A stretch of DNA of 64,000 nucleotides from Microthrixaceae bacterium. GTDB lineage: Bacteria; Actinomycetota; Acidimicrobiia; Acidimicrobiales; Microtrichaceae. The stretch is from positions 434,001-498,000 of the forward strand of contig JAOSKI010000001.1 of the NCBI GenBank assembly GCA_027493675.1. The letters are read 5' to 3'. Below the pieces are notes generated by a model. The model saw nothing but the letters and a program-made list of their open reading frames with translations, did no database searches and had not been told where the DNA came from. A program made the translations under genes and the position numbers. Shown here piece by piece: positions 45,047 to 53,487 of the stretch; the stretch's first letter is position 1; every line of letters starts with the position of its first letter.

Positions 45047-45928
45047 ATGAACGGATTCTGGATCGCATTGCTGGTGTTCGCAGGTGTGGCGGCAGTGGTG
45101 TTCGCTCTGTTGGGGGCCGCCTCGCGGCGCGAGTCGACTTCGGCCACCCACGGAGCAACGTTCAGCCGCGAGGCGCTCAAGCGTGACAAGGCGGCCCGCA
45201 AGGCCAAGGCGCGCGAGGAGGCCGCTTCTGCTCCGCCGACCGGCCGTGAGGTCGAGGTGGCCGCGGCATCGGCTCGCTCGGCCGCACTCGAACCAGTGGG
45301 CGACACGAAACCGGTTGCATGGGTTGCGCCGGATCCCGAGGTGCTGGACCAGTCCCGCCGGGCGTTCCTGAACCGCTCGATAGTCGCGCTCATGGGACTG
45401 GGCATCGCGGGCTTCGCGGCGGGTGCGTTCACCGCCTTCCTGTGGCCCACCGGGTCCAGTGGATTCGGCTCCAAGATCCGCGTGGGCAAGATCAGCGACG
45501 TCAAGGCCGACATCGAGGCCAACAACGGGTTCCTCTACCAGCCCGAGGGTCGTATGTGGATCACCGAGTATCCAGCGGCGGCTCTGCCCAAGGCGGAGTC
45601 GACCTACTCGCCGGCCGAGCTCACGGGCATGAAGGTCGGCCTGGTTGCGCTCTACCAGAAGTGCCCACACCTCGGTTGCCGGGTACCGAGCTGCAACAGC
45701 TCGCAGTGGTTCGAGTGCCCGTGCCACGGCTCGAAGTTCAACCAGGTCGGGGAGAAGAAGGGTGGCCCCGCTCCACGTGGCATGGACCGGTTCGCAACGG
45801 AGGTTGCGGGCGACACCTTCGTGGTGAACACCGGTCAGGTGATCGCCGGACCGCCGATCGGCACCAACACCACCGGCCAGGAGGCGGAGGGACCGAACTG
45901 CATCGGTGCCGCGACCGGCGAGCACTGA
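45047..45928 (+). CDS. Rieske iron-sulfur protein of the bc complex
   Basis: Intact, 293 residues. Two membrane helices (residues ~3-25 and ~108-130, SIVALMGLGIAGFAAGAFTA) flank a ~70-residue Lys/Arg/Ala-rich loop. The C-terminal domain holds the [2Fe-2S] ligands CPHLGC and CPCHGS, with GPAPRGMDRFATEV after them. The second loop carries the stabilising cysteine pair (CRVPSCNSS). It moves electrons from quinol to cytochrome c. It lies 12 bases after the cytochrome b gene, in the same operon. Confidence 0.92.
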   Translation: MNGFWIALLVFAGVAAVVFALLGAASRRESTSATHGATFSREALKRDKAARKAKAREEAASAPPTGREVEVAAASARSAALEPVGDTKPVAWVAPDPEVLDQSRRAFLNRSIVALMGLGIAGFAAGAFTAFLWPTGSSGFGSKIRVGKISDVKADIEANNGFLYQPEGRMWITEYPAAALPKAESTYSPAELTGMKVGLVALYQKCPHLGCRVPSCNSSQWFECPCHGSKFNQVGEKKGGPAPRGMDRFATEVAGDTFVVNTGQVIAGPPIGTNTTGQEAEGPNCIGAATGEH

Positions 45929-46042
45929 GCGGGTCGAGCCTCGAGCCGGCGGCGGTGATGCCGCCTCCACAGACACAGCAACGCAACAGACGCATACCAA
46001 CGCCAGAGACCCAGCAACGCCACAGCTACCCACGAGAACCAG

Positions 46043-47269
46043 ATGATCCTCGCAAACACACAACAGAGCTTCGGTTTCGCACTGCTCGCGGTCGTGCTCG
46101 TCGGCGCCGCGGTCTACATCGTGGCAAAGGTCCGGTCCGGCCGCGCGGAGGTGGGCTCGGAGATCGAGCTTGCACCGAACCGCAAGCAGTACCTCGACGA
46201 CGAGGACCTCGAGGGTCCCAAGCTGAACGCGGCGCTGTTCTCCGCTGCGGGCCTGCTGGCGATCATCGCGGTGGCGCTGCCGGTGTACTGGTTGGCAGAA
46301 CCCGGTCGCCAGGAAGGTGCGGTGGAGAAGTTCGAGGAGACATTCGTCGAACGTGGGCAGGTGCTCTACGAGACCGGCGCACAGTGCGTGAACTGCCACG
46401 CCGGCGGTGGGGTCGGGGGCATCACGTCCTTCATCGTCAACGACCAGAACGGCCAGTTCGTGTCACAGGTCAACTGGAACGCCCCGGCGCTCAACAACGT
46501 GTTGTACCGCTACTCCGAGGACGAGGTCCGCTACGTGCTCAACTGGGGTCGCCCCGGCACGCCGATGGCGGCATGGGGCGCGCTCGGAGGTGGCCCGCTC
46601 ACGACCCAGCAGGTCGACGAGCTCATCGCCTACATGTGGTCCTTCCAGTTGACCCCCGAGGAGATGCGTGCCGAGGTGAATGGGCTGATCGAAGGAGTGG
46701 ACCCAGGGCTTGCAGAGCGCCTCGCGGAGGTCAACAAGTCAAACGAGGGCATCGCTGGCCCTGAGACGGCGAACCGCCTGTCGCGGGCCGATGAGATCGC
46801 ACTCGGCGAGATCCTCTTCAACAACCAGGGCGTGGGTGCCGGGTCGTACTCGTGCTCGCGTTGCCACGTACCCGGTGCCGCCTACGGTCAGCCATGGGGA
46901 CCTGTCGCGCTGCTCCAGTACGGGTCGTTCGGTCCCGACCTCACCGGTATCGAGACGCAGGCGACCCCCCAGCAGCACTTCGCCCTGGTGTGGGAGGGCA
47001 TGGAAGAGGGCAAGCAGTACTTCTCACGCCGTCAGGGCACGCCGACGATGCCCGGTTTCGGGTTGAACCCGAACGCAGGTCAGGCCGACAAGGGCGTTCC
47101 GGACTTCGGTGAGGCGGGGATGTTCACACCGGCCGAGGTGTGGGCGATCGTCACCTACGAGCGCAACCTCTCCAACGACCTGACGGTGAAGAGCCCCGTT
47201 GCGGGGACCACCGAGTCACCGACCTTCGCAGGTGTTGCCGCCGACACATCCACTACCGAGACTGAGTGA
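46043..47269 (+). CDS. Diheme cytochrome c of the bc complex
   Basis: Intact, 408 residues. Two N-terminal helices (GFALLAVVLVGAAVYIV and AALFSAAGLLAIIAVALPVY) anchor it. Two class I cytochrome domains follow: haem 1 CVNCHAGGGV with Met in RPGTPMAAWG, haem 2 CSRCHVPGAA with Met in GTPTMPGFGL. A diheme c replaces a soluble cytochrome in actinobacterial bc complexes, but the usual one (QcrC) is anchored at its C-terminus; here the anchor is N-terminal. It follows the Rieske gene after 114 bases that hold a short CAGCAACGC repeat. Confidence 0.88.
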   Translation: MILANTQQSFGFALLAVVLVGAAVYIVAKVRSGRAEVGSEIELAPNRKQYLDDEDLEGPKLNAALFSAAGLLAIIAVALPVYWLAEPGRQEGAVEKFEETFVERGQVLYETGAQCVNCHAGGGVGGITSFIVNDQNGQFVSQVNWNAPALNNVLYRYSEDEVRYVLNWGRPGTPMAAWGALGGGPLTTQQVDELIAYMWSFQLTPEEMRAEVNGLIEGVDPGLAERLAEVNKSNEGIAGPETANRLSRADEIALGEILFNNQGVGAGSYSCSRCHVPGAAYGQPWGPVALLQYGSFGPDLTGIETQATPQQHFALVWEGMEEGKQYFSRRQGTPTMPGFGLNPNAGQADKGVPDFGEAGMFTPAEVWAIVTYERNLSNDLTVKSPVAGTTESPTFAGVAADTSTTETE

Positions 47270-47288
47270 TCGGGAGAGGACGACCAAG

Positions 47289-48258
47289 ATGTCAGTACTC
47301 GCAGCCATAGCCTTCGATCCAGCCATACGCGGGGTGCTCGTCGTCGCAACCGGCGTGGTGGTCCTGATCGGGTCGGTCTACCTGATCGTTTCCACCAACA
47401 CGGGATTCCGTCTGGGGTTCCTGATCACCATCACCGCTCTGACCGGCTGGTGCTTCTCCATGGGAATCATCTGGACCATGTACGGCATCGGTCTGAGGGG
47501 GGAGGATCCGTCCTGGATCGAAAGGGAGATCAACTTCAGCCGTGACAACCCGGTGGCCACCGCGGTGGTCCGGGACCTGCCTCGTACCGAGGACCTGCCC
47601 GACCCGGCCGAGGTGTACGCGCAGCTCATAGCCGAGGATCCGGAGATCCAGGCACGGATCGAGGAGGCCGAGGGCGAGGGGTTCGTGCCAGAGAGCCTGA
47701 CCCAGTTGGTGACGCTGCTGCCCGACCAGAAGGCTGCGCTCGACGAGGCGCTCGGCGGTTGGCGCATCCTGCCCGAGTCTGATGCCCGACGGGGCGACGC
47801 CGTGGCGGCGGCGGATGCCTCCCTGGTCGCCGCCGAGGCGTTCGGGGACCAGACCGCGGGGTCCTACACAGTGCACGACGTGTACTTCTTCGGCGGCAAG
47901 GATGGCGCCGAACCTGAGACCGTTCCCGGCGAGGACAGCCTGCTGACCAAGGCCTGGAACCGGATCCGTACGACGCTCCAGATCAAGAACCCAGCGCTGT
48001 ACACAGCTGTAACGGTCCAGAAGAACGTGCCGCAGACGGTTGCCCCCGGTGAGGCTCCACCCACTCCCGTGGTGGACGAGAGCGCTGCTGTGGTGACCGT
48101 GGTGATGGAGCGAAACCTCGGCACGAGGCGATTGGTGCCGGCCCTGTTCACCACCTTCACCGGCCTGATCTTCGCCGTGCTCGCCTGGATGCTGCACAGC
48201 CGTGACCGGCTGGCGATGCAGACCCGGGCCGAATGGATCCCCTTCGGAGGCGACCTGA
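47289..48258 (+). CDS. Uncharacterised membrane protein between the bc and nuo genes (one frameshift near the end)
   Basis: About 323 residues from ATG 47289, with GAGAGGA eight bases upstream. Two N-terminal helices (VLVVATGVVVLIGSVYLIV, LGFLITITALTGWCFSMGII), a ~230-residue loop rich in acidic residues (DPAEVYAQLIAEDPEIQARI), a stretch NPALYTAVTVQKNVPQTVAP, and a C-terminal helix FTTFTGLIFAVLAWMLHSRD. A break near its end is required for the stop at 48256-48258, two bases before nuoA. No cofactor motif; family unknown. Its place implies a role in the respiratory chain. Confidence 0.6.
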
Positions 48259-48259
48259 G

Positions 48260-48731
48260 ATGGCCCAGTTCCTGCCCTATCTTCGCGCTGATGGTCCTGG
48301 CCGGCTTGTTCGCGGGCATCAGCTTCTTCGCCTCGCGGCTTCTGAACCCACCTCGACCGACGCCCACCAAGATCGCGCCCTACGAATCGGGGATCCTGGG
48401 CGTGACGCCACCGCCGGAGCGGTTCCCGGTGCGGTTCATGCTGGTGGCGATGATCTTCATCGTGTTCGACATCGAGACCGTGTTCTTCTTCCCGTTCGCC
48501 ATGGTCGTCGACGACCTCGGCGCGTTCGGCGTCGTGGCGATCGCGGTGTTCGCGGCGACGCTGTTCGAGTCGCTGTTGTTCATGATCTCCAAGGGGGCGC
48601 TCGACTGGGGACCGGCGAGGCACTCCCGTCGCAGCCACGTCATGACCCATCCTGCCCGGACGTCGCGCACCACCGTGCGCGCGGTGGGGCTCGTCGGCCG
48701 TGAGGCCGCGACGACCTCTGGGGTGGCGTGA
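48260..48731 (+). CDS. nuoA: NADH-quinone oxidoreductase subunit A (one frameshift)
   Basis: Small membrane subunit at the quinone end of complex I. Three helices: [40 protein letters not shown] and [20 protein letters not shown]. The loop [11 protein letters not shown] before the second and [12 protein letters not shown] are nearly invariant. A break near 48285 joins MAQFLPYL to the first helix. The tail after LDWGP is a ~30-residue hydrophilic extension. Its stop overlaps nuoB ATG by one base (TGATG). Confidence 0.9.
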
Positions 48732-49512
48732 TGGGACTTGTCTCGGACATCCGCAGCGACGGCATAGCCGGCCTGGAGCACAACTTCCTCACTGGTCAGT
48801 TGGAGGACCTGATCCGGTGGGCGCGCAGGCGTTCGTCGTGGCCCGCGACCTTCGGGCTCGCATGTTGCGCGATCGAGATGATGGCCACCGGAGGCGCTCA
48901 CTACGACATGGCCCGCTACGGCATGGAGGTGTTCCGGGCGTCGCCACGTCAGGCCGACATCATGATCGTCGCCGGACGGGTGTCCCAGAAGATGGCGCCC
49001 ATCCTGCGCAACGTCTACGACCAGATGGTCGAACCCAAGTGGGTCATCTCCATGGGGGTCTGCGCCTCCACGGGTGGGATGTTCAACAACTACGCGTTGG
49101 TACAGGAGTCGACACCGTCGTTCCGGTGGACGTGTACGCCCCGGATGTCCTCCCGGACCCGAGACCCTGATGCAGGCGATCGTCACCCTGCACGGCCTGA
49201 TCGAGACCGGTGAGATCCTGCGACGGCGGGAGTCCACCGGTGCCGGAGCGCAGGTGCACATCGAGGCCGGCCAAGGCACCGGTACCGGCGGAACCTGTGC
49301 CGGTCGGCATCGCGTCACCCCGGACCGGCACAGCATCCGAGCCCGACGTCGCACATGGAGCTCCCACGGCGCCTGGAGCTCCCGCGGAGCCCGAGGTTCG
49401 CGCGGAGCCTGAGGCTCCCTCGGCATCCGGGGCTCCAGCGGAGCGGGAGCAGAAGCCGATCCCGGGCCACTTCGATGCGGTCCGGGATCCGAAGTCCGGA
49501 GGCCGGAAGTGA
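48731..49512 (+). CDS. nuoB: NADH-quinone oxidoreductase subunit B with Pro/Ala-rich tail (two frameshifts)
   Basis: Carries cluster N2, the last Fe-S centre before quinone. Ligand regions: [19 protein letters not shown], the conserved [38 protein letters not shown] and, after a break near 49105, [20 protein letters not shown]. The domain ends near residue 165. It continues as a ~95-residue Pro/Ala/Glu tail in the third frame ([20 protein letters not shown]) ending in [10 protein letters not shown]. The tail frame ends exactly with a GTGA overlap onto nuoC, which supports it. Confidence 0.9.
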
Positions 49513-50057
49513 GCGAGGATGCTGCGAGCGGCCAGACCGCTGTCGAGGACGACGACGCTGCGCGGACCCCGGATGTGGAACTGATCCATGGCGTTCCCAT
49601 GGTGCGCGTCGGAACCCAGGCGACCCTGCACCCCGACCGTGAGGAGTACGTCGGGCTCGTGGAGAGCCTTCGTGCAGACGGCTACTGGCTCTGTGTGGAT
49701 CTCTGTGGTGTGGACTACCTCACCTACGAGGCGCCTCGCGGCCTGCCCGAGGGCGTCGAAGCCGAACGCTTCGAGGTCGTCGTGGGCCTCGTGGATCCGA
49801 CCGGGCGCCGCCGCCTGCGGGTGCGCGTGCAGGTACCGGGGGACGATCCGACCATCGACTCGCTGGTGGCGGTGCATCCCGGTGTGGATGCATACGAGCG
49901 CGAGACCTGGGACCTGTTCGGGATCACCTTCGAAGGCCATCCCGGCCTGAGCCGGATCCTGTTGCCCGACACCTGGGAAGGGCACCCGCTGCGCAAGGAC
50001 TCCCCCACGGGTGACATCCCCGTGCAGTTCAAGGCGCCGAGGGGGCTGCGGTCATGA
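49509..50057 (+). CDS. nuoC: NADH-quinone oxidoreductase subunit C
   Basis: Intact, 182 residues, start GTG 49509 overlapping nuoB. The acidic N-terminal 30 residues are extra. Then RADGYWLCVDLCGVDYLTYE, RFEVVVGLVDPTGRRRLRVR and the family signature ERETWDLFGITFEGHPGLSR followed by LLPDTWEGHPLRKDSP. It is a peripheral-arm scaffold subunit next to NuoD. Its stop overlaps nuoD by four bases (ATGA). Confidence 0.93.
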   Translation: MSEDAASGQTAVEDDDAARTPDVELIHGVPMVRVGTQATLHPDREEYVGLVESLRADGYWLCVDLCGVDYLTYEAPRGLPEGVEAERFEVVVGLVDPTGRRRLRVRVQVPGDDPTIDSLVAVHPGVDAYERETWDLFGITFEGHPGLSRILLPDTWEGHPLRKDSPTGDIPVQFKAPRGLRS

Positions 50058-51385
50058 CCACCGAGCACACCAGGTCCTCGGGCGACTCCTCGGTGATCGC
50101 CCAGATCGAGGCACTCGACGCTGCCAGGTCCGCACTCGTCGCGGACGACGCGGTCCTGCGGCTCACCGAGACCGACGCCGAGGAGCGATCCGGCTACCAA
50201 CCCGCCACCGAGGACGGCCTCGGCGAGCGGATGATCATGAACATGGGCCCCCAGCACCCCTCGACGCACGGGGTGCTGCGACTGGTGCTCGAGCTCGAGG
50301 GCGAGACGATCACCCGGTCGAAGCCGGTGATCGGCTACCTGCACACGGGAATGGAGCGCACAGGTGAGACGCTCACCTACCTCCAGGGCCCCACCAACGT
50401 GACCCGCATGGACTATGCGGCGCCGATGTTCAACGAGTTGGCGTTCTCGATGGCCACCGAGCAGCTGCTGGGCATCGAGGTCCCGGAACGCGCGCAATGG
50501 ATCCGCATGCTGATGTGCGAGCTGAATCGCCTCGCATCCCACATGCTGTTCATGGCCACCAACGGCATGGATCTCGGCGCCGTCTCGATGATGCTCTACG
50601 GCTGGCGGGAGCGCGAGGAGCTGCTGCGGTTCATCGAGACCGTCACCGGCCTGCGGATGAACCACAACTACATCCGCCCAGGAGGGGTCGCCGCCGACCT
50701 GCCCGACGGTTGGCGCGACGACCTGCTGCGCACGCTCGAGCCGATTCCGGAACGACTCGAGGAGTTCGACGTCCTCATGACCGGTCAGCCCATCTGGCAG
50801 AACCGGCTGCAGGGCGTGGGTGTGATCACCACCGAGGAGTGCCTGTCGCTGAGCGTCACCGGGCCGATCCTGCGCAGCACCGGAGCGGCATGGGACCTGC
50901 GACGTGACATGCCGTACCTGCGATACGACGAGCTCGACTTCGACGTGCTGATCGGCACCTACGGCGACTGCTTCGACCGCTACGCCATCCGTCTGGGCGA
51001 AATGCGTGAGTCGATTCGCATGGTCCGCCAGATACTCGACAAGATGCCCGATGGTGATTACAAGATCCAGGACAAAAAGGTGACACCTCCACCGCGGGCA
51101 CGCATAGGCGAGTCGATGGAGGCCCTGATCCATCATTTCAAGATCTACACCGAGGGCTTCAAGGTGCCCGAGGGCGAGACCTACGCGGCGGTGGAGAGCC
51201 CACGCGGCGAGCTCGGTGTCTACATCGTCTCGGACGGTTCCTCGAAGCCCTACCGGATGCACATGCGCGACCCGAGCTTCGCGAACATCCAGTCCTATCC
51301 GCACATGATGGCGGATTCGCTGATCGCGGACACCGTGGCGATCATCTCCTCGGTGGACCCGATCATGGGCGGGGTCGATCGCTGA
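50054..51385 (+). CDS. nuoD: NADH-quinone oxidoreductase subunit D
   Basis: Intact, 443 residues. Forms the quinone-binding chamber with NuoB. NMGPQHPSTHGVLRLVLELE opens the conserved core; GYLHTGMERTGETLTYLQGP holds the quinone-site His/Tyr area; ELNRLASHMLFMATNGMDLG, GLRMNHNYIRPGGVAADLPD and YVESPRGELG-like AAVESPRGELGVYIVSDGSS follow; the C-terminus DTVAIISSVDPIMGGVDR is the usual end. The ~55-residue acidic head is longer than in many NuoD. Its stop overlaps nuoE ATG (TGATG). Confidence 0.95.
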   Translation: MTTEHTRSSGDSSVIAQIEALDAARSALVADDAVLRLTETDAEERSGYQPATEDGLGERMIMNMGPQHPSTHGVLRLVLELEGETITRSKPVIGYLHTGMERTGETLTYLQGPTNVTRMDYAAPMFNELAFSMATEQLLGIEVPERAQWIRMLMCELNRLASHMLFMATNGMDLGAVSMMLYGWREREELLRFIETVTGLRMNHNYIRPGGVAADLPDGWRDDLLRTLEPIPERLEEFDVLMTGQPIWQNRLQGVGVITTEECLSLSVTGPILRSTGAAWDLRRDMPYLRYDELDFDVLIGTYGDCFDRYAIRLGEMRESIRMVRQILDKMPDGDYKIQDKKVTPPPRARIGESMEALIHHFKIYTEGFKVPEGETYAAVESPRGELGVYIVSDGSSKPYRMHMRDPSFANIQSYPHMMADSLIADTVAIISSVDPIMGGVDR

Positions 51386-52116
51386 TGCCTCGCCTCAACT
51401 CAGCGAACACCGAGCTGGCGAAGAAGATCATTGCCCGGTACCCGCGTCCGCGTTCGGCGCTCATCCCCTTGTGCCACCTCGCCCAGGAACAGGACGGCTG
51501 GCTCTCCGAGGAGGCCATGGCGCACATCGCCGAGCTGATCGACTGCACCTCCGCGCAGGTGCGCGGTACGGCCAGCTTCTATGAGATGTTCAAGCTCCAT
51601 CCTGTGGGGCAAGTACTGCGTGAACGTCTGCACCAACATCGCCTGCCAGCTCCTGGGTGGAGAAGAACTGCTCGAACACGCAGAGGAGACCCTGGGTGTC
51701 CGTTGTGGCGGGACCACCCCCGACGGCATGTTCACCCTCGAGGACGTGGAGTGCGTGGCGGCCTGCACCGAGGCGCCGGCGGTGCAGGTGAACTACCGCT
51801 ACTTCCACCACCTCGATCCGGATTCCTTCGACGAGTTGATCGCCGGGCTGCGTTCCGGAGAGCTGGACGACACGGTGCCGCCACATGGCACTCTCGCGAA
51901 GGTACGCCAGGACCTGGGAGCCGATCGCATGGCGAACGTGACCCCGCCTGAGGACCAGGAGATGCCGGTCTGGTTGGCCCGCGCGGAAGCCGAGGCCGCG
52001 GCCGCCGAATCGGCTGCCGGCGAATCCTCCGGCAGCGGAAGCGGTGACGGGTCGCGAGCGGCCTCTGGAGAGACTCGGTGGTACGACCACCGCAGTGGGT
52101 CCGTCGACTCCGATGA
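51385..52116 (+). CDS. nuoE: NADH-quinone oxidoreductase subunit E (two frameshifts)
   Basis: 24-kDa subunit with the [2Fe-2S] cluster N1a. Thioredoxin-like fold: CHLAQEQDGWLSEEAMAHIA, then TASFYEMFKLHPVG; after an inserted base near 51607, KYCVNVCTNIACQLLGGEEL and VECVAACTEAPAVQVNYRYF provide the four ligand cysteines. A ~60-residue Ala/Glu/Ser tail follows. A second shift near 52085 returns to the original frame and to a stop at 52114-52116 that overlaps nuoF ATG (ATGA), matching the overlap pattern of the operon. Confidence 0.88.
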
Positions 52117-53487
52117 TCGTGTCGTCGCGCTTCGACGAACCGACCGCACACACGATCGAGGGCTACCGCAACACGGGCTCCTACCGGGGCTACGAGGCGA
52201 TCCGCTCGGCATTGCAGAGCACTCCGGCGGAGGTCGGGGAGATCGCCAAGGAGGCGACGCTGCTGGGTCGCGGCGGTGCAGGCTTCCCCGCGGGTGTGAA
52301 GTGGGGCTTCTGCCCGCCGGGTGTGTGGCCCAGGTACATCGTGGTCAACGGCGACGAGTCCGAGCCCGGCACCTACAAGGACCGCGTGCTCATGGAGCGC
52401 GACTCCGCACCAGCTCATCGAGGGGTGCCTCATCGCCGCCTACGCGATCGGTGCCGCCCAGGTGTTCCTGTACGTGCGTGGCGAGATGGCCCATGCCCAG
52501 GAGCGCATCGCTGCGGCGTTGAACGAGGCCTACGAGGCGAACCTCGTGGGCCGCAACATCCTGGGTACCGACTTCAGCGTCGACATCGTGCTCACATGGG
52601 GTGCGGGCGCCTACATCGTGGGTGAGGAGACCGCGCTCATCGAGTCCCTCGAGGGTCACCGCGGATGCCTCGGCTCGGCCGCCGTACTTCCCGGCCGCCA
52701 AGGGCCTCTACATGAAGCCCACCGTGGTCAACAACGTGGAGACGCTCTCCAACCTGCCGTGGATCATGAACCACGGCGTCACGAAGTACCGCGCCATCGG
52801 CACCGAGACCTCGCCCGGCACACGTCTCATCGCCCTGTCGGGCCATGTGCGCAACCCCGGCGTGTTCGAGGTCCCCAGGGCTCCACGACGTTCCGGGACC
52901 TCATCGAGTCGCCCGACTACGGCGGCGGGATCCGCGAGGGGCACGAGCTCAAGATGTTCATCCCCGGTGGAGCATCGGCGCCCTGGTTCTTCCCCGAGCA
53001 CCTCGACCTGCCCCTGGAGGCCCGGGAGGTCGGTCCGCAGGGTTCGATGCTCGGATCCGGCGCAGTGGTCGTGATGGACGATTCCACCGACGCAGTGCGG
53101 GCGTGCCTGCGGGTGGTGCGGTTCTTCGCCCGGGAGTCCTGCGGCAAGTGCACCCCCTGCCGGGAGGGAACCACCTGGGAGGAGCAGATCCTGACCCGTA
53201 TCCTCGAGGGCCACGGCCGTCCCAGCGACATCGAGTTGCTGTTGGACGTGGCGGACAACATCTCGCCCGGGCCCTATCCGGTCGCCTCCCACGAGGCAGC
53301 CGGGCTGGACGCGGTCCCGTTCCCACCCCGCCAGACCACCATCTGCCCGCTGGGGCCGTCGTCGGTGGCACCCATCACCTCGGCGTTGCGCCGGTTCCGC
53401 AGCGAGTTCACCGACAAGATCACCCTTCGTGACCCGATCCCCGTCGTGAGCGAACCTTCCACGAACGAGGGGGTGCGCAATGGCTGA
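52113..53487 (+). CDS. nuoF: NADH-quinone oxidoreductase subunit F (three frameshifts)
   Basis: NADH-binding, FMN-carrying 51-kDa subunit. NADH/FMN sites: [17 protein letters not shown] and [20 protein letters not shown]. After breaks near 52400, 52680 and 52880 come [72 protein letters not shown] and the N3 cluster motif [13 protein letters not shown] with a distal Cys in [10 protein letters not shown]. About 455 residues. Its stop lies eight bases inside nuoG. Confidence 0.92.

Noticed and set aside
44591-46399. A 602-codon open frame on the minus strand
   Set aside because: It is His/Arg/Glu-rich nonsense antisense to the cytochrome b and Rieske genes, which have clear cofactor motifs. 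High-G+C codon bias creates such long shadows.
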